A DNA stretch of 37,850 nt from contig JAFLTU010000023.1 of assembly GCA_022509125.1 (NCBI GenBank), forward strand, positions 1 to 37,850. The letters run 5' to 3'. The stretch is from Muribaculaceae bacterium (lineage in GTDB: Bacteria > Bacteroidota > Bacteroidia > Bacteroidales > Muribaculaceae). Both the position numbers and the translations under genes were made by a program. Under the pieces are notes generated by a model that had not been told where the DNA came from, ran no database searches, and saw only the letters and a program-made list of their open reading frames with translations. Within the stretch, counting starts at the first letter, position 1. Every line of letters begins with the position of its first letter. This document shows positions 24,519 through 32,900 of the stretch, piece by piece.

Positions 24519-25781
24519 ATGAAAAAACTCTTTTCTCTTCTGGCTCTACTGGGCATCCTTCTGCCGGCCCATGCCAAAGATTTCTACCTGGCAGGGGGAT
24601 GTAACGGTTGGACACCCAACAATCCCTCCTATAAATTCACTGAAGACAAGGGGGTCTATAGGTTATTTCTTTCCAACATCTCAGGAGAATTCAAAATCGT
24701 GACTTCCGCTTGGGAGGAACAATACGGTTGCCAGACTCCTATAGAATATGGCAAAAACTATGATGCCATCCTTAGCGATAACGCCTACAATATAAAGTTT
24801 CCGGGAAATTCCGCCAAAGACGTAACAATCACTTTCGACTATAACAACAAGACCGTAAGGTTTGACCTCACGCCGGAACTCTTTCTTGTGGGTGATTTCA
24901 ACGGGTGGATGAAACTTCCCAAATATCGCTTCAACTACGCTGACGGAGTCTACACCCTCTCCCTTGCAGCCTTCTCGGGAGCCTTCAAGGTGGCTACCAA
25001 AGAGAAAACCTATGGCAATGGCAAAGCCGTGTCGTCAGCTGAAGCCCTCATTAAAGAAAACGGGGAGAACATGACCCTTGCCATCAATTCCGGGAGGGTG
25101 AAAATCACAGTTAATCCTGCATCCTTGCTCAGCCAAGACCAGGAGGATTCAGAGCAAACACCGGGTAACAATCCCGGCACTGACCAACCCGAGGATGGAG
25201 GCTCAACAGAAACGCCTCCTGCCGACACTCCTCCTACAGATAATCCCGACAACGGAGGCGGTTCTACTGAAACTCCTCCAACGGATAATCCCGACAACGG
25301 GGGAAGTTCCACCGACATTCCTCCGACAGATAAACCTGACAATGGAGAGGGTTCCACCGACACCCCTCCAACTGATAAGCCCGATAACAACGGCGGCGGC
25401 TCAACCGACACTCCCCCGGCTGATAAGCCCGACAATGGAGGGGGTTCAACCGATAATCCCCCGGCTGACAATCCCGATAACGGAGGCGGTTCTGACAACA
25501 CTCCCCCGACAGATAATCCTGACAACGGCGACGGAGGTGAAACAAACCCGCCTTCGACCGACCTTCCGGATGATGATGACAACGATCCGACCGATAACCC
25601 CGAGGGAGGTAACGGCGATAACGGAGGTTCCGTCGACGACCCAAATGCTATCGAGGGTATCCAAGCCGACGAAATCCAACCAATATATTATAACCTCAAC
25701 GGACTAAAGATTGATAACCCCTCGGGAGGCATCTTTATCCGGAGGCAAGGGGCTAAAGTGAAAAAAGTCTACATACCCTGA
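24519..25781 (+). CDS. Secreted protein: two SusE/F-like domains, PT/DN repeat linker, C-terminal tail
   Basis: Protein of 420 residues. Signal peptide 1-19 (ends PAHA). Two related domains follow (about 20-117 and 119-199), with FYLAGGCNGWTPNNPSYKF and LFLVGDFNGWMKLPKYRF; the xGxxNGW pattern with later FKIV/FKVA strands is that of SusE/SusF starch-binding domains. Residues about 228-350 are eight units of a 15-16-residue repeat (STETPPTDNPDNGGG type), an acidic extended linker. Residues 376-420 (IQPIYYNLNGLKIDNPSGGI then FIRRQGAKVKKVYIP) match the tail of the 27530 protein. No lipobox, so a secreted or surface-attached glycan-binding protein (inference). It precedes the GH30 gene by 47 nt. 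Domain naming is by motif only. Confidence 0.75.
   Translation: MKKLFSLLALLGILLPAHAKDFYLAGGCNGWTPNNPSYKFTEDKGVYRLFLSNISGEFKIVTSAWEEQYGCQTPIEYGKNYDAILSDNAYNIKFPGNSAKDVTITFDYNNKTVRFDLTPELFLVGDFNGWMKLPKYRFNYADGVYTLSLAAFSGAFKVATKEKTYGNGKAVSSAEALIKENGENMTLAINSGRVKITVNPASLLSQDQEDSEQTPGNNPGTDQPEDGGSTETPPADTPPTDNPDNGGGSTETPPTDNPDNGGSSTDIPPTDKPDNGEGSTDTPPTDKPDNNGGGSTDTPPADKPDNGGGSTDNPPADNPDNGGGSDNTPPTDNPDNGDGGETNPPSTDLPDDDDNDPTDNPEGGNGDNGGSVDDPNAIEGIQADEIQPIYYNLNGLKIDNPSGGIFIRRQGAKVKKVYIP
25200..25553 (+). repeat. Coding minisatellite of about 45-48 bp, eight units
   Basis: Eight tandem units encode ST(E/D)TPP(T/A)D(N/K)PDNGGG-like segments of the 24519 protein. Units differ at synonymous and conservative positions, so the array is old enough to have diverged, but length change by slippage in frame (multiples of 15 codons) is possible. 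Antisense open frames across it are by-products of the repeat. Confidence 0.9.
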
Positions 25782-25828
25782 GGAATATAGGCCCTATTCT
25801 TAAAAACAAAAACTGAACTATCGAAGAC

Positions 25829-27292
25829 ATGAAAAGTTTCAAGATATTCCCTGTAATAGTTCTCGGAATCGCAGGCGTGGCCAACAGCGGCGCCCAAAGC
25901 GTAGACTTCACCAATCCCTCGATCAAAGCCGAAACTGAGGAGACCCCGGCCGAAGTGAGATATTACATAGCCTCCGACAATGGTCAACATAAACTCTCAG
26001 AGAAAACATTGGGGTTTGAAACCTCTACTTCCGGAAGCGTGAGCGGCACAATAACCCTCCTTCCGCAGACTAAATATCAGGACATCGACGGGTTCGGATT
26101 CGGCATAACGGGGTCTACCTGCTACAATCTCATGAAAATGAGCGCCGACGACCGCAAGGCCCTTCTCACTGATGTATTCTCCCCCACTCTCGGCTACGGA
26201 TGTTCATATGTCCGTGTGCCTATCGGATGCAGCGATTTCTCTCTTCGAGAGTACACCTGCTGCGACACTCCGGGGATAGAGAATTTCGCACTGACAGACG
26301 AGGAGACCAAATATATTATCCCTGTAATGCAAGAAATCCTCAAGATAAATCCTGACGTGAAGATTATCTCAACACCATGGACCGCGCCGCTATGGATGAA
26401 AAACAACGGGCAATGGACGGGAGGAAACCTCAAATCGGAAAACTATGACGACTATGCCCTCTATTTCGTGAAATGGATTCAGGCGATGAAGGCTAACGGA
26501 ATACCCATCCATGCGGTCACACCCCAAAACGAACCACTCAACTGGGGCAACTCCGCCTCTATGTATATGAGTTGGACAGAACAGAGAGATTTCATCAAGA
26601 AGGCTCTCGGGCCGAAGCTACGCAGCGAGTGTCCCGAAGTTAAGCTCTATGCCTACGACCACAACTACAACTACGACAACAAGAGCGAAGAACAGCATTA
26701 TCCGCTGAAGATTTACCAGGATAAAGAGGCCGGGCAATACGTGGCCGGAGCCGCCTACCATAACTATGGGGGTGATGCCTCGGAGATGACCTATATCCAC
26801 GACCAGGCCCCGGAGAAGGAACTCCTCTTCACGGAATGGACCGCCGGTGCATGGTCTTCGCCCGGTGTGGGTATGGAAGCGATCACAACCGACTCATGGC
26901 CAATCATTTATGCCGTGATGTTTAACTGGGGACGCGGGGCAATAGTATGGAACCTTCTTTTAGACAGCGACAATGGTCCTAACCGTCCGGGAGGTTGCGT
27001 GAACGGCAACGGGGCTATCGACGTGGCTAAGAGCGACTTCAAGAGTCTCACCTATAATTCCTTCTACTACGTGATCTGCGCGGCATCGGCAGCTGTGGGT
27101 CCCGATTCAAAACGTATCGGAACCACGGGCACCATCAACAAAATCGACTGCATAGCCTTCGAGAACGGCGACGGCTACAGCACCATGCTCCGCAATACCT
27201 CTTCAGAGGAAAAGAAAATCAGAATCAAGGAGGGCAACCGCAGTTTCGTGGCAACCGTCCCCGCCAATTCGATAGCTACATACCGCTGGTAA
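25829..27292 (+). CDS. GH30 family glycoside hydrolase
   Basis: Secreted glycosidase of 487 residues with a complete GH30 (beta/alpha)8 core plus beta side domain. A signal peptide ends around residue 22. The family entry motif YQDIDGFGFGITGSTCYNL is at 83-101. The acid/base is Glu235 in TPQNEPLN and the nucleophile Glu336 in LLFTEWTAGAW. RVPIGCSDFS and IISTPWTAPLWMKNNG are typical of the glucosylceramidase/beta-1,6-glucanase branch (subfamilies 1 and 3). Bacteroidetes GH30_3 enzymes characterised so far cut beta-1,6-glucan, so that is a good first guess; glucosylceramide or another beta-glucoside is possible. It lies between two secreted proteins with SusE/F-like domains, which may bind its substrate. 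No SusC/SusD pair is in the window. Confidence 0.92.
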   Translation: MKSFKIFPVIVLGIAGVANSGAQSVDFTNPSIKAETEETPAEVRYYIASDNGQHKLSEKTLGFETSTSGSVSGTITLLPQTKYQDIDGFGFGITGSTCYNLMKMSADDRKALLTDVFSPTLGYGCSYVRVPIGCSDFSLREYTCCDTPGIENFALTDEETKYIIPVMQEILKINPDVKIISTPWTAPLWMKNNGQWTGGNLKSENYDDYALYFVKWIQAMKANGIPIHAVTPQNEPLNWGNSASMYMSWTEQRDFIKKALGPKLRSECPEVKLYAYDHNYNYDNKSEEQHYPLKIYQDKEAGQYVAGAAYHNYGGDASEMTYIHDQAPEKELLFTEWTAGAWSSPGVGMEAITTDSWPIIYAVMFNWGRGAIVWNLLLDSDNGPNRPGGCVNGNGAIDVAKSDFKSLTYNSFYYVICAASAAVGPDSKRIGTTGTINKIDCIAFENGDGYSTMLRNTSSEEKKIRIKEGNRSFVATVPANSIATYRW

Positions 27293-27343
27293 AAGGAGGG
27301 GCTCGTCACCTCCTTACTCAACCCCGGAGGGGTAGATTTTCAA
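27293..27343. repeat. Hairpin and second copy of the ACCCCGGAGGGG element
   Basis: AAGGAGG (27293-27299) pairs with CCTCCTT (27309-27315) just after the GH30 stop; there is no T-run, so it is at best a weak terminator. TCAACCCCGGAGGGGTAGAT (27318-27337) repeats the element at 24458 with two changes. Confidence 0.75.
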
Positions 27344-27403
27344 ATAATTGAAAGGGTAGTCAATACTTGCGAAATTAAGTTCAATCAATTTTTCTTAAAA
27401 AAA

Positions 27404-27436
27404 TTTTTTCTAATAAAAGAATAAATTTTAATTTTG
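27404..27436 (+). promoter_or_regulatory. Promoter of the 27530 gene
   Basis: TAATTTTG (27429-27436) matches TAnnTTTG. A T-run ending at 27410 is 18 nt upstream and would stand in for the -33 TTTG. The surrounding 27380-27436 is very AT-rich. The leader of about 90 nt contains a 7-codon mini-ORF (ATG 27491 to TAA 27514) and ends in TTAACCTTAACCAATTTTT directly before the ATG. Confidence 0.7.
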
Positions 27437-27529
27437 TGGCAAATTCCCGTTTAGGGGTTTTGCGGTCGCTATCTTGGTGGCTATCAAAACATGAGAAATA
27501 ACCTTAATTATTAACCTTAACCAATTTTT

Positions 27530-28360
27530 ATGAAAAAACTTTTACTTCTTGCAGCCGGCGCCTTTGTAGCCATGAGCGCCAACGCACAGTGGGCCGTTGT
27601 AGGTTCTTACACAGATCCTAACTGGAACTTCCAGGCATCCACAACCTTCGAAGGTGAAGGCGACGACCTCTCTTGCACAATCGACTATCTCACCACAAGC
27701 TTTAAGATTGTGGACATCACCAACGACAATTGGGAAACCGCTTATGGTTTGCCAGAAGGTGAGTTCCTCTCTGTAAACACTCCAACTGTCCTGACTTTAG
27801 GTAGTGATAATATCTACTTTGAAGGTGACCTTACTCAAGGTGTTAAAAACGCTCAGGTGACCTGGAATCCTACCACTTTCACTCTTGAAGTAAAGGCAGC
27901 TGCTGATGACATCGTTGAGGCTTATCCTGAACTCACAATGGTGGGTAGCTTCTATAATAACTGGGCAAATCCCGGCGTAGCTGGTACTGAAGAAAATGGC
28001 ATTTATACCTATAAGGTAGACCTTGGCGAAGGTGGCGCTACTTTCAAACTCGCTTCAGCAGGTTGGGCTGTTGAAATCGCAGGTCCTGAAGATGGTGTAG
28101 TTGTAGGCTATGAGGCTGTTAAAGTTTCTATTGGCGGAAAAGACCTTGCTACAGAACTCGAAGGCGAACAGACCCTCGTATTCGACTACAATGCTTTGGA
28201 AATGTGGTTTGAAGACGGTACTGGTGTTGAATCTATCGGCGTTGACGCCAATGCTCCCGCAGCTTACTACAACCTCAACGGTGTTCGCGTTAACAATCCT
28301 GAAAAGGGCGTTTACGTTGTTAAGCAGGGCAAAAAGACTTCCAAAGTCGTTATCCGCTAA
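27530..28360 (+). CDS. Secreted protein with two SusE/F-like domains and C-terminal tail
   Basis: Protein of 276 residues. The signal peptide ends ANAQ (residue 20). Two repeats of about 100 residues follow, beginning WAVVGSYTDPNWNF and LTMVGSFYNNWANPG, each with a later FKI/FKL strand; this is the same plan as the 24519 protein but without the repeat linker. The last 45 residues (AAYYNLNGVRVNNPEKGVYV then VKQGKKTSKVVIR) are the conserved tail. Codon choice is more uniform than in its neighbours, and the gene has its own promoter and terminator, which suggests high expression as a single transcript (inference). It is probably a secreted glycan-binding protein, though no ligand can be named. 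Confidence 0.75.
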   Translation: MKKLLLLAAGAFVAMSANAQWAVVGSYTDPNWNFQASTTFEGEGDDLSCTIDYLTTSFKIVDITNDNWETAYGLPEGEFLSVNTPTVLTLGSDNIYFEGDLTQGVKNAQVTWNPTTFTLEVKAAADDIVEAYPELTMVGSFYNNWANPGVAGTEENGIYTYKVDLGEGGATFKLASAGWAVEIAGPEDGVVVGYEAVKVSIGGKDLATELEGEQTLVFDYNALEMWFEDGTGVESIGVDANAPAAYYNLNGVRVNNPEKGVYVVKQGKKTSKVVIR

Positions 28361-28383
28361 TCAGCATCCACAAACTCATAAAG

Positions 28384-28409
28384 AAGGAACCCTCCGGGTT
28401 CCTTTTTTT
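28384..28409 (+). terminator. Intrinsic terminator after the 27530 gene
   Basis: AAGGAACCC-TCC-GGGTTCCTT followed by a T-run to 28409; stem of 9 bp with a 3-nt loop, 24 nt after the stop codon. Confidence 0.92.
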
Positions 28410-28455
28410 GTGCCCCGCTCCATCCTCGACTCGTCTCCTTGTCATCCTCCGAACG

Positions 28456-28480
28456 GTAGGGACATCGCGTGCGATGTCTT
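28456..28480. repeat. Dispersed palindrome, copy 2
   Basis: Identical over 25 bp to 24293-24317; core GACATCGCGTGCGATGTC at 28461-28478. It lies between the terminator and the next promoter. Confidence 0.9.
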
Positions 28481-28538
28481 TTAGGGACTTTCCCAAAAAC
28501 CCAATTTTTCCCAAAACGGGCAAAAAATCCCCGTTTTA

Positions 28539-28570
28539 TTTGGTCGATTTATAAAAAAAGTATAAATTTG
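28539..28570 (+). promoter_or_regulatory. Promoter of the second pilus operon
   Basis: TTTG (28539-28542), 20 nt, TAAATTTG (28563-28570), an exact consensus match. It is placed to transcribe the genes at 28684, 29975 and 33178 with a leader of about 110 nt. Confidence 0.85.
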
Positions 28571-28683
28571 CCTATCACCCTGTTTTGACTTTGGCCGTCA
28601 GGGAGATTGCTCTTGAAAAACTCAACCAAAATATAAAGCGAGGGCGCTATCCATAACATCGACGCCTAAACTAACCGGACATT

Positions 28684-29874
28684 ATGAAAAACTCATTGAC
28701 CTCCTTATGTTTAGGGAGTGCTATATTCTTTTTTGGAAGTCTCATTTCCTGTACCTCCGAGGCCCCTACCCTCCCGAACGATGACGCCAAAGAGGCAACA
28801 CTCACAATCATCGTCCCCCGACTCGTCAATACTACCCCCGATGCCGAAACCCGTGCATCCTTCGGAGTGGATGCCACAGACGAAGCAGCTATCGACGACC
28901 TCTGGATCTACGGCTTCGCAGTTGAAGGTTCATCAGGAAATGATTTCAATGCCAAGAATATAAAAGCCTCCGAAACTTCAGTTGGCACAACAACCTACAA
29001 AACCTATTCAGCCGAAGGAGTGAGAATCGGAAAATACCGCATCTATCTTCTGGCTAACCTCTCTGACTATATCACCGACACAGGACTCAAAAGTTCTTAT
29101 AATGCAGGCACCCTAACTGAAAATCAGATAGAGAAACTCGTTCTGAATTTCTCCACTACAAAAATTCCAACAAAGGGACATCTCCCAATGGCCTGTTACA
29201 AGGATGAGGTGAAAACCGGGGAAGACAACAGCACTAAAGTTACCTCGGGTGAATTCGATTTCGACACCAATAAAACGCTCTATGCCGACATGACACTCCT
29301 CTGTTCTAAAGTGCGTTACACTATCCTCTTCGACAATACGTCAGACGATTATTCCAAAAAATTCGGTAACGTGCTCGTCGATTTCAATGTAACCGACGGC
29401 ACCAGCGCCAAGAATGTGGTTTCGCAAGTGGCTTACAAAACAGGGACCGCCACCTCTACTCCCTTCGAATATACGGGCTTAGATCTTGCCAGAGTGGCCT
29501 ACCCGACTTCCACGGCCGGTCAACTTTATCTCGATATAGCCGAGAATAAAACCCTCAACTTAGGAAATGAAGTTACACTTGCCAACCTGGGGGATCCCTC
29601 CACTACCTGGGAAAATGACGGCCAAAGGGCATGGCAAGGCGTGGTTTACCTTCCTGAAAATCCTAATGGGACAACCTCAATACATTTCACACCTGAAACC
29701 TCAGCTGTGGATGAAACCAAAACCTTCTTCAACCTCAACTGGAATTCAAAGGGAATAGAACGGGGTCATTTCTATGAGGTGGTCGCCGTCATCAAAGATC
29801 CCAAGACTATCGCAGTGACAGTCAAAGTCAAAGTCAACGACTGGCAATACGAATCCCATACCACCACCTGGTGA
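28684..29874 (+). CDS. FimB/Mfa2 family fimbrial lipoprotein
   Basis: Lipoprotein of 396 residues, first gene of the second pilus operon. Lipobox SLISC (Cys23); candidate cleavage site DAETRASFG (Arg57-Ala58). It shares the landmarks of the protein at 10074 in order: IDDLWIYGFAVEG, IGKYRIYLLANLSDYI, LPMACYKDE, LYADMTLLCSKVRYTILFDN, RAWQGVVYLPENPNG, and IAVTVKVKVNDWQYE with a C-terminal Trp. The order and spacing of these blocks make homology certain by eye. It probably acts as anchor or basal subunit for a second fibre. The next gene starts 100 nt downstream after a hairpin. Confidence 0.83.
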   Translation: MKNSLTSLCLGSAIFFFGSLISCTSEAPTLPNDDAKEATLTIIVPRLVNTTPDAETRASFGVDATDEAAIDDLWIYGFAVEGSSGNDFNAKNIKASETSVGTTTYKTYSAEGVRIGKYRIYLLANLSDYITDTGLKSSYNAGTLTENQIEKLVLNFSTTKIPTKGHLPMACYKDEVKTGEDNSTKVTSGEFDFDTNKTLYADMTLLCSKVRYTILFDNTSDDYSKKFGNVLVDFNVTDGTSAKNVVSQVAYKTGTATSTPFEYTGLDLARVAYPTSTAGQLYLDIAENKTLNLGNEVTLANLGDPSTTWENDGQRAWQGVVYLPENPNGTTSIHFTPETSAVDETKTFFNLNWNSKGIERGHFYEVVAVIKDPKTIAVTVKVKVNDWQYESHTTTW

Positions 29875-29883
29875 CAAATCATA

Positions 29884-29915
29884 AAGCCTGAGGCACCTTG
29901 CGATGTCTCAGGCTT
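29884..29915 (+). other. Hairpin in the 28684-29975 spacer
   Basis: AAGCCTGAG (29884-29892) pairs with CTCAGGCTT (29907-29915) around a 14-nt loop. There is no T-run, so it is more likely a processing or partial attenuation site than a full terminator. A smaller hairpin AAGGCA-GAGA-TGCCTT follows at 29938-29953. Confidence 0.6.
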
Positions 29916-29974
29916 CCCATATTTAGACAACGATATTAAGGCAGAGATGCCTTTAAGTCTGAAACATATCTAAC

Positions 29975-32900
29975 ATGATGAAAAACTCTGCTAAAAATAT
30001 TTTCGCGGGCATTGTCTGCGCGCTTTCACTTGCAGCCTGCTCGGATGAAATCGGCTTTCGAGATTCCGACCCGACAGAGAGGGAGGGCATCGTGCTCAAA
30101 ATCCCGGTTATCTCACAAGAGGATTTCTCCACCGGCACCCGCGCCCTCAGCGAGGGAGAGGGAGTGGTGAAAGACCTTCATCTATACGTCTTCCAACTTC
30201 AGGATGGCCAGTCGGAATCAGACGATTCAAAATATAGTATTGTAGACGAATACAAAGGGACTGATATAACTAATCTGACGAGTCTCTCTACAGCCTATCA
30301 GGAAATCACACTTAATCTGGGTCCGGGAACCTACCGTATCTACCTGCTTGGCAACGTGGCCAATTATCTCAAGTCGTCAGGCACCGATTATAACTTCGCA
30401 GGACTCACTACAATCTCAGCCATCAAATCGCTTGACATACCCTTCACCGAGGCTATAACTCTTGAGAAGGGTTTGCCGATGGTCTGTATGTCGTCTATCC
30501 AAAAGAGCACCACGGATCCTGCGGTTTCCGTCGGAGACAACGAAAGCGTCAGCATCACAGCCAATGAAGTGAACGAAGGGACTAACCTCTATTGCGACAT
30601 GTCTTTCATTTGCTCCAAAGTGAGATACACTATCCTTTTCGATAACACTCAGGGAAGTGAGGGCATCCAAGCCGGAGTCTCGGCTGCTTTCGGAAAACAT
30701 GTGGCCGATTTCTCGGGTGTCTCGATTACGAAAGTGGCTCCGCATACAAATCTTGCCACCGAGGCTACCTCCTTCACCACCGATTTGAAGACACTCTCCG
30801 GAAGCCTCACCCAATATGCATATCCGGATGAGGCCGGATATCCCTCCATTACCAGTTCCGACCTAACAACCGCTGCATCTGATGCCAACAAATGCGCTTG
30901 GCAGGGTGTGGCCTATCTGCCTGAAAACAACGTGACGGATAGTAAAACCACTCTTAACTTCTCCGGCTCTGTAAAGGCTTCGGCAGTGGGAGACGTGATC
31001 TATTCAATTTCAAAAAACTATGAACTCGTGCCTCTCCATTCAGGCTGCACCGAAGAGGGAGCGCCCTCCTCGGATGCCAACCATGGCATCAAGCGCGGCC
31101 GTTTCTATGATATCGCCCTGACCCTCTCTTCCTACGAAGCCAACGACATAGAAATATCCGAAGCTGAATGGTCGCCTGTGACTATAAACATGGATTTCGT
31201 GCACACATTCCTGAGGCTCAATCTCACTGACGACCAGAAGAAAAACGGAATCAGCGTCACTTCGACAGAACCGGCTGAAATAGCCTACGAAACCGACGGA
31301 CGCGGCGCTATCACCCTCGACTGCGAAAAGAAACAGGGCACAGAACCCTATCTCTATATCGACTACACTTCCAAGCCTGGCAAGCTGCTCGTGAAGGTTA
31401 ATTCCGATCTCAATCTCGATGCCCTTCAAGACTCCGATTTAAAGAGCGGCACTCCTATCTCATGCTATATAGTGGCCGGAAATATCAGAAAGGAGATAAA
31501 GGTGACTTATGACATCGAACCATTTCTGACCGTTGACCCTGCATCCCTTTCGTTCAGTTGGATAGACAAGGAGCCCATGGCCGAAGACATCCATTTTGAA
31601 ACCAATCTTGGAGGCGTCAGAGTCTTTATTTCCGATGAGAACGGAAATGTATACGACCAAAATGGAAATATCGTGAATATTTCCGATGATCCCTTGGAAA
31701 CCGATAACACAACTTACGGAGAGATTACTTCCAATCTACTTACGGAGGAGGGAGCCAAGAACCAAGTCTCCACAATCTATTTCGAAAATAATGAAGAGAA
31801 AACCACTCATTCAAACCTTCAGTTGAATTGTGAAGCTAATGAGGTAGCGAGTGGCAAAATCTCGGTTCAGTCCCTTAAAGAGGCTCCAAAGGTTGTTTCC
31901 CACCATTATTTCCTCATCAGGACTATAAATTCATATAAAGGAAACCATTTCGACAAGGTGGTGGAAGTTTCCGTAATCCCCGGACAGGGAAACTATCGAG
32001 TATTCTTCCGGGCAATCAATGACTATCAGGATGATGGTTCTGAATTTCTTAAGGGTGTTGAAGCTTTCCCCTCTGATCCTTGGACTGACTGGTGGACCAA
32101 ACATTATGTCTATATCTATGGTCAAGAGGGCGAAACAGGAGGCGGATTGTCGGGAGATACCTGGAGATTCATCAATACCGACTATTCGAATGCTCCGGAA
32201 ATGAATAAAGACAATTATAATCCCGGATGGTATCTTATAGAATTGGATAAAAACCTTTATTCTCTTACCGATAACCATAAAAATGAAAAGATTACACCTG
32301 GTAGGACTTTGTTTATATTCAACAATTCGAGAGTAGGGGCAGAAATTCACCGTTGTTCCCACCACAACGACCCGGGCGTTCCTCTCTTCAACTATGAAGA
32401 CCGCGAGGGATGGTATCTTTACGACCCTACGCGTGAACCCTACTACACTGTGTGGGATGACAAACCGGCAATAGAAGATATTACATACGTGGTTTATACT
32501 CCTTTCAAACTCAACGGATGGTATAGAAACTATGGAGTCGAAATCGGAAATTCATCTTATGATGCCCATGCCAATTACGTCATATCTAAAAAATTTGATG
32601 AGGGCACAGGTCTTTGGAAGTGTTCTTCTACTCCTTCCAATGGTTACTATGTTTCCACATTAAAATTCAAGGCTCCTTCTGGAGACTATGCCAAGAATAT
32701 TATCCTACGGGGTGTAAACAGCAATAATGGGAAATACGTTTTCTGTTGCGATAACACCGGATGGAAAGAAGTGGTGCCTCGTATTTATATTTACAACAGC
32801 AAGAATGATGAATATACTTCATGGGATAACGCTCCATGTATGACCTCGGTTTCGTCTCCAAACGGATCCAACACTGATAAGCGTTGGTTTATGTATAAAT

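Larger units (their letters stand above)
28361..28683. other. Intergenic region before the second pilus operon
   Basis: This 323-nt region contains, in order, an intrinsic terminator (28384-28409), the second copy of the dispersed palindrome (28456-28480), a promoter (28539-28570), and a leader of about 110 nt. I see no gene in it. Confidence 0.8.

Noticed and set aside
25010-25582. Antisense open frame of 190 codons over the repeat linker
   Set aside because: A tandem coding repeat of 45-48 bp keeps antisense frames open by itself; the sense frame has a signal peptide and recognisable domains.
24293-28480. Insertion sequence or transposon around the GH30 block
   Set aside because: There is no transposase or integrase gene, and the 25-bp elements are internally palindromic repeats and not typical terminal inverted repeats with target duplications.
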